Shown here piece by piece: positions 32,102 through 40,694 of a stretch of 64,000 nucleotides of DNA. Location: NCBI GenBank assembly GCA_035995025.1, contig DASYKY010000058.1:3168-67167 (forward strand), given 5' to 3'. A program made the position numbers and the translations under genes. The DNA comes from Actinophytocola sp035995025 (lineage in GTDB: Bacteria > Actinomycetota > Actinomycetes > Mycobacteriales > Pseudonocardiaceae). The notes under the pieces were generated by a model. It saw only the letters and a program-made list of their open reading frames with translations, was not told the origin of the DNA and did no database searches. Position 1 is the stretch's first letter; each line of letters opens with the position of its first letter.

Positions 32102-35100
32102 ATGGGTGGCGCGGCGGGCGGGATGAACGAGTCTGAGACGCTCGTCTTCGTCAACTACCGGTCCTCTGATGGAGCATCCTCTGCGCAGCTCGTGCACGAG
32201 AAGATGAAGATTCGTTTCGGCGAGGAGGCCGTGTTTCTCGATCACGAGTCCCTTCATCTCGGTCGTGATTTCGAACCGGAGTTGTTGGCTCGGCTGCGGG
32301 GCTGTGCGGTCTTGCTGGTCGTGGTCGGTGATCGGTGGCTCGACGGTGACATCGACGGGCCACCGATCGACCGCCCGGACGACTGGGTGCGCAGGGAGAT
32401 CCTGGAGGCATGGGAGCACGACATTCCGGTGGTCCCCGTCCTGTTCCCGGGGGCGAGACTGGATGCGGATCGCTTGCCACCCGAGTTGACCGGTCTGACC
32501 ACCGTTCAAAACCACGAGGTTCACCGGCTGCAAGGCTCCGACATCGAAGAACTCGGGGAGCGCCTGGCCAGGCAGATCCCGCGGCTCGCCAAGCGTCAGG
32601 CAAATCGTCAGGCACGACCGTGCATGGCTCCGCGGCTGCCGGCCAACTTCGTCGAGCGCCCGCGACTCGGAGAAGAATTGACCGCAGCCCTGCGTTCTGA
32701 GACGAACCAGTCAGGTGTAGCCACACCAGTTGTGGTGACCGGTGCCGGCGGTTTCGGCAAGACCAGTCTGGCGGCTTGGGCCTGCCGGCAGATGGACGTA
32801 CTGAACCGCTTTGCCGACGGCGTGCTGTGGGTCAAGCTCGGCCAGGAGCCCAGCGAGGAACACCTGGTGACGATGCTCGCCGATCTCAGCGCGAGGCTCA
32901 CCGGTGAGCGGCCGTCGTATGAGACGGTTCAGGTCGCCGCCGATGCCTTCGCCGCCGTGCTCGACGAGCAGCGGCTCCTGCTGGTGGTGGATGACGTCTG
33001 GCATAAGTCGGACGTCGAGCCGTTCCTCACGGGTGGGCCGCGTTGCGTGCGCCTGGTGACAACCCGGCGTCCCCCAGTGGTGGCCGGTCACGAGATTCGG
33101 GTCGACGCGATGTCAACATCCGAAGCGGCAGCGCTGCTGCGGCAGGGTTTGCCGGATGCGACCACGGACGAGCTCGCGCCGTTGCTGGAACGGTCCGGGC
33201 GCTGGCCGCTCGCGCTCAGCCTGCTGGGAGGCACGCTTCGCAGCCTGCATCAGCGGCACGGCATGACTGCCTCGGATGCCGTCGATGCCCTCGCCGCCGA
33301 CCTGGGCCAGTACCGAATCGACGAGCTGACCGACTCGGGTGACGAACGCACCATCGAGGCAACGTTGAACCTGAGCCTGAAAGGGCTGGCCGCCGACTTC
33401 GATCCGGCCGCGGTCGACAGGTACGTCTCGCTCGCGGCATTCGGTTCCGGCGAGCTGGTCCCCAGACGCCTGCTGGAACGACTGTGGCGCATGAGCAAGG
33501 TTCGCGTGCAGCACGAGTGCGACCGGTTCTTCGACCGCTGCCTGGTCGCCTCGGCCGACGCCGGAGGGGTACGGCTGCACGACGTGATCCGAGACGAGAT
33601 GCGCCGCCGGTTCCCCGACCGGGGTAAGGAAACCAGCCGGGAGTTGCTGAACGCGTGCCGACCGCCCGACGGCTGGCACGCCCTCCCGCGCGGCGACGAG
33701 CTGTGGCCACGACTCGCGTACCACCTCATCCAGGCGGGGGGCGGCGCCGAACTGGCTGAACTGTTGCGCGACCTGCGCTTCCTGGTGGCCCGGCTCGACC
33801 ACGGCGGCCCGCTCGCACTCGAGTCCGACCTGCGGGCATACCAGGCCACTCACCCTGGCGATGCGTACGCTCACTCGCTGGCGGCCATCCTGCGCCAAGA
33901 GGCGCACCTGCTCATCGGCCACTGGACCGTCGGCGACCTCGCGTTGACCCTGCATAGCCGGCTGTTCAGCCGCCCTGAAGTGTTCTGTGACATCGGCCAT
34001 GTCGAGGAGGCGCTGCCTGAGCGCGGCCTGGTGGCAGCACATCCGCTGCCCGATCGCCCCGACCCGCGCCTGGTACGGAGTCTCGCCGGCCACCGCTGGG
34101 GCGTCGCCTCCCTCGCATGGTTGCCGGACGGACGGCTGGCGAGCGTGGGCCGCTACGACGGCACGCTGCGGCAGTGGGACACCAGCACCGGCGAGCAGGA
34201 GTCGGTCCTCGCGATCTCCACGGACCCCCGCCTGGGCGCCCGGGTCGAGGCTCGGCTCAGCCCGGACAGGCAGCATCTCGCCGTGGTCCAGGAGCACAAG
34301 GAGCGCAAGGAGCTGAAGGTATACGTCGTGGACGTGCCAACCGGGGCGGTCGTCGCCGAGTGGCCAGCGGTGCACCCGTGGTCCTCCCCGCTGAATGTCT
34401 GCTGGGGACCGGACTCGGCGACGCTGGCGATCGCCCATCGCGCGACCGTGGAACTGTGGCGGCCGTTCGATCGTGGGCGGTCGCGCACCCTGGACCTACG
34501 CCAATACAGCACGGCCGGCGCGGTGGCGTGGCATCCGCGGGCCGGCCTCGCCTGCCTGGCGGGTCCTGCCGGGAGTCTGCTGTGGTGGCCGGACCCGGCA
34601 TCCACGGACTCCGAGGAGCCCTGGGACCTCCACCTTGGGAGTTGGCCCGCGACCGCGCTCGCCTGGCGACCCGACGGCGACCGGCTCGCCGTGGCCGACC
34701 AGTCTCGGCTCCTCCTCATCGAGCCAGCTCGGCGGCGCGTTGCGTGGGAGGGAGTCGCGCCACCACAAGCAGCAGGGCCTCGCGCGCTCGCGTGGCGGCC
34801 TGACGGGACAGCCGTCGTCGGTGTGTGGTCCGCCCACGAAAAAGGCCTCGTCACCGTGTGGGACGAGCAATGGGAACAGTCCCCGGACCCCACCGTCGTG
34901 ATCGAGTCGCACGGGCACGCGGTCGGCTTCAAGGATGTCGCTTGGCACCCGTCCGGCGAGTTCTTCGCGGTGGCCACATCCGAATCAGCGATCCGGATCT
35001 GGCGATCCGCAAGCACCGACACCCCAGCCGCGACTAGGTTCGGTGCCTCCCCGGCCGTCGTCTGGCAGCCGGGAGGAAAACGGCTCGCCGTCGTCGCTGA

Positions 35101-35953
35101 AAACGGAGTTCTGACAGTCGTGCCTACCGACGCGCCGGGCACTGTGGCCTGGACGCGGGCACACAACGACGCCCAAACCGTGACCGGTAAATACGACCAC
35201 TACTTCGTGACTGTGGTCTGGTCTCCCGACGGTCGGTTCCTGGCCCACGATTCCTGTTCCAACCGCGCCGAGGACACCGATGAAGCTGAACCGATCAGGA
35301 TCAGGGACGCGGAGACAGGCGAGATCGTCCGGGAACTGCCCGCCAAAGCCGGCCACGAGACACGCATCATCGGCTGGCCGACACCGCGGCGACTCATGAC
35401 GTACACCTCGGATGGAATTGTCTCACTGATCGACGCCAAGAACGGCGAAGAAGAAGCCAGCGTCGACGTCAGCCGCGCTGGCCGCGGAGGACACAGTTTC
35501 AGCACAAGCGCGGACGGGTCCCTGGTCGCGGTGCAGCGCCCCGACGCGGGCGTGGACGTGATCGAGATGCCAACCGGGACGCGTACAGGGCTTGAGGACA
35601 CCACCGCATACTGGGACACCTGCTTCCTGCCCGACACCGCGCACCTCGTCGGCAGCAGGCTAGGCGGCGAGCTCAGGCTGTGGGACATCCCCGCGCGGAA
35701 GGTCGTCGCGCGGACCCAATGGGATGTCGCGTACCGGGTCGCGGCCGATCCCGTCGGAGCGTACGTGGCTGCGATCAGCGGGCCAGGAAAGATCGCACTG
35801 TTCGACGCGCGCACCCTGGAGCGGGTCTGCCAGCTCGTCGTCGATGGAACCGCCATCCGGTGCGCTTTCGACTCCACAGGTGAGCGGCTCGCGGTTGCGG
35901 GATCGGCCGGGCTGTACCTGTTCCGTGTACGACGCGGTCAGCATTGCCCCTGA
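32102..35953 (+). CDS. TIR / NB-ARC / WD40 STAND protein (candidate antiphage sensor-effector)
   Basis: 1,283 residues. TIR domain (about 8-165): ETLVFVNYRSSDGASSAQLV, VFLDHESLHLGRDFEPELL (probable catalytic Glu), LLVVVGDRWL. NB-ARC NTPase (about 180-450): Walker A GAGGFGKTS near residue 213, Walker B LLLVVDDVW, TTRRPP, GLPL-like RWPLALSLLGG, and LHD in place of MHD (VRLHDVIRDEM). From about residue 655 to the end come some ten or more WD40 repeats (first one HRWGVASLAWLPDGRLASVG, ending RQWDTSTG). TIR domains of this type degrade NAD, and STAND proteins oligomerise when the C-terminal sensor binds a target. Start ATG 32102 has GGAG upstream. Stand-alone gene. Confidence 0.9.
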   Translation: MGGAAGGMNESETLVFVNYRSSDGASSAQLVHEKMKIRFGEEAVFLDHESLHLGRDFEPELLARLRGCAVLLVVVGDRWLDGDIDGPPIDRPDDWVRREILEAWEHDIPVVPVLFPGARLDADRLPPELTGLTTVQNHEVHRLQGSDIEELGERLARQIPRLAKRQANRQARPCMAPRLPANFVERPRLGEELTAALRSETNQSGVATPVVVTGAGGFGKTSLAAWACRQMDVLNRFADGVLWVKLGQEPSEEHLVTMLADLSARLTGERPSYETVQVAADAFAAVLDEQRLLLVVDDVWHKSDVEPFLTGGPRCVRLVTTRRPPVVAGHEIRVDAMSTSEAAALLRQGLPDATTDELAPLLERSGRWPLALSLLGGTLRSLHQRHGMTASDAVDALAADLGQYRIDELTDSGDERTIEATLNLSLKGLAADFDPAAVDRYVSLAAFGSGELVPRRLLERLWRMSKVRVQHECDRFFDRCLVASADAGGVRLHDVIRDEMRRRFPDRGKETSRELLNACRPPDGWHALPRGDELWPRLAYHLIQAGGGAELAELLRDLRFLVARLDHGGPLALESDLRAYQATHPGDAYAHSLAAILRQEAHLLIGHWTVGDLALTLHSRLFSRPEVFCDIGHVEEALPERGLVAAHPLPDRPDPRLVRSLAGHRWGVASLAWLPDGRLASVGRYDGTLRQWDTSTGEQESVLAISTDPRLGARVEARLSPDRQHLAVVQEHKERKELKVYVVDVPTGAVVAEWPAVHPWSSPLNVCWGPDSATLAIAHRATVELWRPFDRGRSRTLDLRQYSTAGAVAWHPRAGLACLAGPAGSLLWWPDPASTDSEEPWDLHLGSWPATALAWRPDGDRLAVADQSRLLLIEPARRRVAWEGVAPPQAAGPRALAWRPDGTAVVGVWSAHEKGLVTVWDEQWEQSPDPTVVIESHGHAVGFKDVAWHPSGEFFAVATSESAIRIWRSASTDTPAATRFGASPAVVWQPGGKRLAVVAENGVLTVVPTDAPGTVAWTRAHNDAQTVTGKYDHYFVTVVWSPDGRFLAHDSCSNRAEDTDEAEPIRIRDAETGEIVRELPAKAGHETRIIGWPTPRRLMTYTSDGIVSLIDAKNGEEEASVDVSRAGRGGHSFSTSADGSLVAVQRPDAGVDVIEMPTGTRTGLEDTTAYWDTCFLPDTAHLVGSRLGGELRLWDIPARKVVARTQWDVAYRVAADPVGAYVAAISGPGKIALFDARTLERVCQLVVDGTAIRCAFDSTGERLAVAGSAGLYLFRVRRGQHCP

Positions 35954-36446
35954 GAGGCATGTCGGCGGCGACGAACAGTCATTCCAGATCCCGCCGGCCA
36001 CGATTCTAGTCGCCACGGTGCTGCTCGCCGGCGCGCCACCCGCACCGCGCATGCCCGGGTTTGTTGCCCGTCAGCCATTTCCGGCCACCGTCGCGCTGGT
36101 CGGTGTGCTTGCCGGGATCATCGTCGTGGTCGCGCAACGCGTCACCGACCGCCACGATCCCGGTCACGGACGCGGGGTCGGCGGACGCCTGCTGCGGAGA
36201 GACGGCCTGCGGCACGCCTGGCAAGCAGGCCGAGGACCCGTCGACCACTGACCTGGCCGCTTCGCGGAGCCGGCCATCCGGGGATGATCGGCATGCCGAT
36301 CATCCCCGGGGTCGGTGCGGTTGTTGGTGCGTGCCAAGCGATCCAGCGAGGCGAGCTTCGTGCGGGCGGCTTCCAGACCGACCTGAAGTCCTTGGACTTT
36401 CTGGAACTCGGCCCATTCCAACCTCGCGTCGATGGCGCGGGGGTGA
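35954..36446. other. Convergent intergenic region with a perfect palindrome, no gene
   Basis: About 490 bases between the 3' ends of the STAND gene and the AMIN-like gene. A hydrophobic stretch (FPATVALVGVLAGIIVVVAQ) at about 36080-36140 on the plus strand looks membrane-like but lacks a start or neighbours, and EWAEFQKVQGLQVGLEAART on the minus strand near 36360-36420 looks helical; both may be scraps of lost genes. The 32-bp palindrome is listed separately. Confidence 0.4.
36278..36309. repeat. Perfect 32-bp palindrome
   Basis: The 16-base arm CCGGGGATGATCGGCA is followed at once by its exact complement reversed, with no loop and no mismatch. It lies between two convergent genes, so it could act as a factor-dependent terminator for both; there is no T-tract. 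It could also be a protein-binding or recombination site. Confidence 0.8.
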
Positions 36447-36992
36447 TCACCAGGCGTGGGCCACGTCCACCACCAGCTTGCCGGGCAGCGTGAAGGCGCG
36501 GAACGGCAGCCGGGCGCGCACGCCCAGACCGGTGGACGTATAGCCCTCGAAGGAGCCGACCCAGGCGACCTGCCGGAAGGTCCGGTAGCCGGTCACGTTC
36601 ACGAGCTCCGCCCTGTTGGCGAACGTGTAGGTCGGCCGACCCGCGAGGTCGTAGGCGGACGCCTGCATGGAGATCGAGAGTTTCGCCCCACCGCGCAGCG
36701 GGACCACCTGGCCGGACCCGTCGACCGTCATCGTGTTCACGTATCTCACCCAGTACCCGGCGACATGTTCACCGCGCGTGTCGAAAACGAGCCGGTCGTA
36801 ACAATCGTGGCGCCCAGCACGAATGTTCGTCAATTGCGGTAATGCCGCAGTATTGCCTTCCTTCTGCAGGGATCCCCACGTGATCCCGCAGTACGGCGCG
36901 GGAGCCGCGGTCGCCGACGTCGCGGCGGCCGGCACCGCCCCGGCTGCCACGATGAAGGCGGCCGCCACCATGATGCCCGTTCTTCGTAACAT
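36447..36992 (-). CDS. Secreted AMIN-like domain protein
   Basis: 181 residues. Signal peptide: basic start MLRRTGIMV, hydrophobic core AAAFIVAAGAVPAAA, then an alanine-rich cleavage region near residue 31. The mature part has the actinobacterial AMIN-like pattern: CGITWGSLQKEG at its beginning, NIRAGRHDCYDRLVFDTRGE with a cysteine pair, and later TFRQVAWVGSFEGYTSTGLG and LPFRAF. Proteins of this type are exported, sometimes lipid-anchored, and of unknown function; related AMIN domains attach to the cell envelope. Start ATG 36992 follows GGAG; an in-frame ATG at 37028 lacks one. Confidence 0.82.
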   Translation of the reverse strand: MLRRTGIMVAAAFIVAAGAVPAAATSATAAPAPYCGITWGSLQKEGNTAALPQLTNIRAGRHDCYDRLVFDTRGEHVAGYWVRYVNTMTVDGSGQVVPLRGGAKLSISMQASAYDLAGRPTYTFANRAELVNVTGYRTFRQVAWVGSFEGYTSTGLGVRARLPFRAFTLPGKLVVDVAHAW

Positions 36993-37140
36993 TTTCTCCA
37001 ACTCCCTCGAAAACCCCAAACCGCGCATTTCACGGTCGCACTAGTAAGACGTGTGCCGCGCTCCGGCGTTGTTTTTCCAGTTGTTCGAGCTGGCACGACG
37101 CAAGCCGACGGCTGCGAGCCTGGCGGCACCGCACTGAACC

Positions 37141-37296
37141 AACGCGTATCCATGGGCGCGCACCTTCACCGACCCGAGGCTCTGCGCCGCGATCGTCGAC
37201 CGGCTCACCTTCGACGCCTCCATCATCGAGACCGGCACCGATTTTTACCGGCTACGCACCACCAAACGCCGCCGCACCAACACCCGGGCCAGCTGA
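37141..37296 (+). pseudogene. istB: istB (IS21-family helper ATPase) 3' remnant
   Basis: The segment translates to ARTFTDPRLCAAIVDRLTFD and ASIIETGTDFYRLRTTKRRR and ends at a TGA codon at 37294-37296. The VDRLTxDAxIIETGxxxYRLR pattern is the C-terminal end of IstB. The ATPase core and istA are absent and a stop codon precedes it, so only the last 50 codons of an IS21-type element survive. Confidence 0.6.
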
Positions 37297-37370
37297 CCCC
37301 TCCCCGGCCCACCCTGCCGCACAGTCGCCGCGGGTCGTTGGTCACACAGCCCCGCTCGTGATGCGGTCCG

Positions 37371-37398
37371 TTGACACATTCCGATATAGGCATATGAT
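37371..37398 (+). promoter_or_regulatory. Promoter of the ArsR/SRPBCC/RibD-like operon, giving a leaderless message
   Basis: TTGACA (37371-37376), a 16-base spacer and TATGAT (37393-37398). The expected start point is at or next to the ATG at 37405, and there is no ribosome-binding site. ATAT repeats flanking AGGC inside the spacer could be the ArsR-type autorepressor site. Confidence 0.6.
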
Positions 37399-37404
37399 GG
37401 CGCC

Positions 37405-37767
37405 ATGGCACGAGCGGCGACGACCTCGGACGCGTTCAACGCGATCGCCGAACCGCAGCGGCGGGAGATTCTGGTGCTGCTGCGGGGCGGCGAGCGGCCG
37501 GTGACCGACCTGGCGCGGGACCTGGGGATGACCCAGCCGCAGGCGTCCAAGCACCTGCGGGTCCTCCGGGAGGTCGGGCTCGTGCGGGTCCGCGGGGCGG
37601 GCAAGCAGCGGCTGTACGACCTGGACGCCCGCGGGCTGCGGCCGGTCCACGAGTGGGTGGGCGGCTTCGAGCGGTTCTGGAGCGAGAGCTTCGACCGGCT
37701 GGACGAGTACGTGCAGGAGTTGAAGCAGGCAAGGCAGGAGGGACCACACGATGGCGACGACCAGTAG
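37405..37767 (+). CDS. ArsR/SdpR-family autorepressor
   Basis: 120 residues. A winged helix with AIAEPQRREILVLLRGGERP, VTDLARDLGMTQPQASKHLR and REVGLVRVRGAGKQRLYDL, then a C-terminal helical tail that contains WSESFDRLDEYVQELKQ. No metal-binding cysteines are present, so this is the SdpR-like non-metal branch that is routinely paired with an SRPBCC gene, as here. It overlaps the next gene by 17 bases. Its transcript appears leaderless. Confidence 0.9.
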   Translation: MARAATTSDAFNAIAEPQRREILVLLRGGERPVTDLARDLGMTQPQASKHLRVLREVGLVRVRGAGKQRLYDLDARGLRPVHEWVGGFERFWSESFDRLDEYVQELKQARQEGPHDGDDQ

Positions 37768-38257
37768 CGGCGGCGAGGCTGCGCACGCGACCGCGGACCG
37801 CGAGATCGTGATCTCCCGGGTGATCGGCGCCCCGCGGGAGCTGGTGTTCGAGGCATTCACGCGAGTCCGGCACCTGTCGCGGTGGTGGGGACCGGAGGGC
37901 TTCACCACCAAGACGCGGTCCTTCGAGTTCCGCGTCGGCGGGGAGTGGGACTTCGTGATGCACGGGCCGGACGGGACCGACTACCAGGAGTGGATCACCT
38001 GGCGGGAGATCGTCCCGCCGGAGCGGATCGCGCTGCTGCACGGCGAGTCCCGCGACGACCCCGACGCCTTCGAGTCGGTCCTGGCCTTCGAGCCGGCCGG
38101 CGAGCAGACCCGGATCGTGATGCGCACGGTGTTCCCCACCAAGGAACTCCGCGACGAGGCGGTGGAGAAGTACCACGCGATCGAGGGCGGCGAGCAGACC
38201 CTGCGCAACCTGGCGGCCTACGTCGCCGAGATCGTTCGGAAGGGAGCGGAGAGCTGA
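37751..38257 (+). CDS. SRPBCC / AHSA1-family protein
   Basis: 168 residues of the START-like fold: IVISRVIGAPRELVFEAFTR, HLSRWWGPEGFTTKTRSFEF, GGEWDFVMHGPDGTDYQEWI, and a final helix GGEQTLRNLAAYVAEI. These are hallmarks of AHSA1/CalC-like proteins that bind a hydrophobic ligand in a deep cavity. Paired with SdpR-type repressors in many actinobacteria; the ligand is unknown. GGAGG lies about ten bases before the ATG within the upstream gene. Confidence 0.9.
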   Translation: MATTSSGGEAAHATADREIVISRVIGAPRELVFEAFTRVRHLSRWWGPEGFTTKTRSFEFRVGGEWDFVMHGPDGTDYQEWITWREIVPPERIALLHGESRDDPDAFESVLAFEPAGEQTRIVMRTVFPTKELRDEAVEKYHAIEGGEQTLRNLAAYVAEIVRKGAES

Positions 38258-38922
38258 TGGCCGGGAAGGTGTTCTTCAGCGTGACGATGTCACTGGACGG
38301 CTTCATGGCACCCGAGGCCGTGCCCGTCGAGGACGTCTTCTCGCCCGAAGGTCAGAACGACCCGAGGGCCCAGCGCTGGATGGCGAAGTGGTCGGAGCTG
38401 CAGGCGTGGCTGTTCCCGCAGCGCTGGTTCCGGGAGAACCTCAAGCTCGGCGAGGGCGGCGAGGAAGGACCCGACAACGACATCGCTCGGGCGACCTACG
38501 AGCGCACCGGCGCGAGCGTCATGGGCAAGCGCATGTTCGACGGCGGCGAGCTGGCATGGCCGGAGGAGGCGCCGTTCCACACCCCGGTGTTCGTCGTCAC
38601 CCACACCAGGCGCGACCCGTGGGAGCGGCCGGGCGGCACCACCTTCCACTTCGTCAACGACGGCATCGAGAGCGCGCTGCGCCAGGCCCGCGAGGCCGCC
38701 GGCGACCGCGACGTCCGCATCGCCGGCGGCGCCGAGACGATCCAGGAGTACCTGGACACCGGCCTGATCGACGAGTTCTCGGTCACGCTCGCGCCCGTGC
38801 TGTTCGGCACCGGCATCCGCCTGTTCGACCGCGTGGACCCCGCCCGCCTCGCGCTGAACCAGGCCCGCACGGACGCATCGTCCCGGGTGACCCACCTGAC
38901 CTACACCGCCGTGAAACGCTAG
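38257..38922 (+). CDS. Dihydrofolate reductase-fold (RibD C-terminal type) protein
   Basis: 221 residues: KVFFSVTMSLDGFMAPEAVP at the N-terminus, GASVMGKRMFDGGELAW, PVFVVTHTRRDPWERPGGTT, then DVRIAGGAETIQEYLDTGLI and DEFSVTLAPVLFGTGIRLF. This is the RibD-C/DHFR-like NADPH reductase group common in actinobacteria; it is not a true folate enzyme. About 30 residues between strand 1 and the MGKRMF motif form an insertion (SPEGQNDPRAQRWMAKWSEL region). Start overlaps the SRPBCC stop (TGATG); together the three genes form one operon. Confidence 0.9.
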   Translation: MAGKVFFSVTMSLDGFMAPEAVPVEDVFSPEGQNDPRAQRWMAKWSELQAWLFPQRWFRENLKLGEGGEEGPDNDIARATYERTGASVMGKRMFDGGELAWPEEAPFHTPVFVVTHTRRDPWERPGGTTFHFVNDGIESALRQAREAAGDRDVRIAGGAETIQEYLDTGLIDEFSVTLAPVLFGTGIRLFDRVDPARLALNQARTDASSRVTHLTYTAVKR

Positions 38923-39220
38923 CCCGCGTCCCCGCGGCGTGACGGTGGCCGACGGGTCGTCGTACACCTGGGAGTCGAGCTCGCCCGGCGCATGCGCTGA
39001 AGCGCGGCGGTCCTCGGCCCGCGGGGACGGCGGTGTTCGCCACAGCCTGGTGTCGGTGACCACGCGGTGCGCGGCGAGGCACCGACATCGGGTGCGCTGC
39101 GGAGATGGTCGGCTGTCAGGCCTGCATCGCCCTGTTCCCATCTCTTTTGGCAGGCCGGCGAACTACCAAGCGAGCACGGCAGTGGAGGCTCGAGAATGCG
39201 TGCTGCGGTATCAATAGCCG
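38923..39220. other. Intergenic region, no gene seen
   Basis: Just under 300 bases. A distant inverted pair, CGTCCCCGCGG near 38926 and CCGCGGGGACG near 39020, may fold as a weak structure after the RibD-like gene. No protein-like frame or promoter is clear. Confidence 0.4.
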
Positions 39221-40432
39221 GTGGGGGTTTTCGGGTACGCCAGGTTTCGCTGGCTTGCTATCGCGCGCACCACCGGTTTCCTCGGCAACGCCGTTGCGCC
39301 AATCGCGCTGTCGTTCGCCGTGCTCGACCTGACAGGTTCGGTCACCGACCTGGGGATCGTGGTCGGCGTCCGGTCGATCGCGAACGTCGCGCTCCTGCTG
39401 GCTGGTGGCGTCCTGGCAGACCGGCTGCCGCGTGCGCTGTTGCTGCAGGGCTCCAGTCTGGCCGCGGCGGGAACCGCCTCGCTGATGTCCATCGCGGTGC
39501 TGACCGGGTTCGCGTCGGTTCCGCTCCTGGCCGGGATCGGATTGCTCAACGGCGCGGTCTCGGCCGTCGCACTGCCGGCGTCGTACTCGATCACGCCGGA
39601 GACCGTGCCGGCTGAGATGTTGCAGCCCGCCAACGCGGTTCTGCGAATCGGCACGAACACGGCGGCGATCACTGGCGCGTCGCTCGGCGGCCTGCTGGCA
39701 GCGACAGCCGGTCCCGGCTGGGCCATGCTGGCAATAGCCGGCGCGTTCGCGATCGAGGCAGCATGTTACGGCCGCGTTGGCGGCACGCGAGTAGCTCGGC
39801 CGGGTGCGCACCCGATCACGGAGCTGCGCGAAGGCTGGTCAGAGTTCGTGTCTCGGCGCTGGGTGTGCGTTGTGGTACTCCAGTTCATGATCGTGAACGC
39901 TGCGATGGTCGGCGGCCAGCAAGTGCTCGGCCCGGCGATCGCGGACGAGACGTTCGGGCGTACGGCGTGGGGCTTCGCGCTGGCCAGCCAGACGGCCGGC
40001 GCGATGGCCGGCGGACTCGTCGCAGCCCGTTGGCTGCCCCGACGCGCGCTGGTGTTCGGCGTAGCACTGGTAGTCATGGATGCGCCGCCGCTGCTCGCGC
40101 TCGGCACGGCACCGCAGTTGACGGTGCTCGTTCCGGCGATGTTCCTGTGCGGGCTGGCGGTCGAGCAGTTCGGTATCGCGTGGGACGTGTCGCTTCAGGA
40201 GAACGTCCCTGGCGAGAAGCTGGCTCGTGTCTACAGCTACGACATGATCGGCTCGTTGATCGCGGTGCCCGCCGGGCAGCTCGCGATCGGCCCGATCGCC
40301 GCAGCCATCGGCCCCACCGCGACACTCAACGGCTGCGCGGCGCTGATCCTGATAGTGACATCGGTGGCACTGGCCAGCCGGCAGGTGCGATCACTGCACC
40401 GACGCCCGCAGATCGCGAAAACGACCGTATGA
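39221..40432 (+). CDS. MFS transporter of the EntS/DHA3-like efflux type
   Basis: 403 residues with about 11-12 membrane segments, starting at GTG. Family elements: FRWLAIARTTGFLGNAVAPI, ALSFAVLDLTGSVTDLGIVV, GVLADRLPRALLLQGSSLAA (loop 2-3 GxxxDRxxR), and in the second half GRTAWGFALASQTAGAMAGG, with VSLQENVPGEKLARVYSYDM, the segment typical of EntS-like exporters. Likely exports a small hydrophobic or siderophore-like compound; substrate not deducible. A weak AGGC-type ribosome site only. No co-directional partners. Confidence 0.87.
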   Translation: MGVFGYARFRWLAIARTTGFLGNAVAPIALSFAVLDLTGSVTDLGIVVGVRSIANVALLLAGGVLADRLPRALLLQGSSLAAAGTASLMSIAVLTGFASVPLLAGIGLLNGAVSAVALPASYSITPETVPAEMLQPANAVLRIGTNTAAITGASLGGLLAATAGPGWAMLAIAGAFAIEAACYGRVGGTRVARPGAHPITELREGWSEFVSRRWVCVVVLQFMIVNAAMVGGQQVLGPAIADETFGRTAWGFALASQTAGAMAGGLVAARWLPRRALVFGVALVVMDAPPLLALGTAPQLTVLVPAMFLCGLAVEQFGIAWDVSLQENVPGEKLARVYSYDMIGSLIAVPAGQLAIGPIAAAIGPTATLNGCAALILIVTSVALASRQVRSLHRRPQIAKTTV

Positions 40433-40694
40433 AGCCCACATCACGTCGGGATCGGCAAATGTCTCCTACGGCTTGTCGTCCCCGCGCCGGCGCATCTGCT
40501 GCCCCTCGAGCCTGGCGAGCGCGAAGAACACCGCCGGCAGACCGGCTTCCCGGCGTGCGAGCCGGCCGTCGTCCTCATGCCGGATGTGGATGCGGCACGG
40601 TCAAGGGCCGGCGCGATCCACGCGCGGTCGTGGAGACGGTGTTCAACGTCCTGATCAACGGTTGGCACACCGCACCTTGAGTGATCGAGCGCGC
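40433..40694. other. Intergenic region with a short protein-like scrap
   Basis: On the minus strand between 40600 and 40466 a frame with stops at both ends reads GLPAVFFALARLEGQQMRRR and ends GDDKP. It looks like the true C-terminus of a lost protein that I cannot identify. There is no start codon with a ribosome site. Confidence 0.3.

Noticed and set aside
36142..36450. Short ORFs on the minus strand around the palindrome
   Set aside because: No ribosome sites, no recognisable family; part of the length is simply the palindrome.
38926..39030. Terminator after the RibD-like gene from the CGTCCCCGCGG inverted pair
   Set aside because: The arms are about 80 bases apart and there is no T-tract, so a functional hairpin is doubtful.
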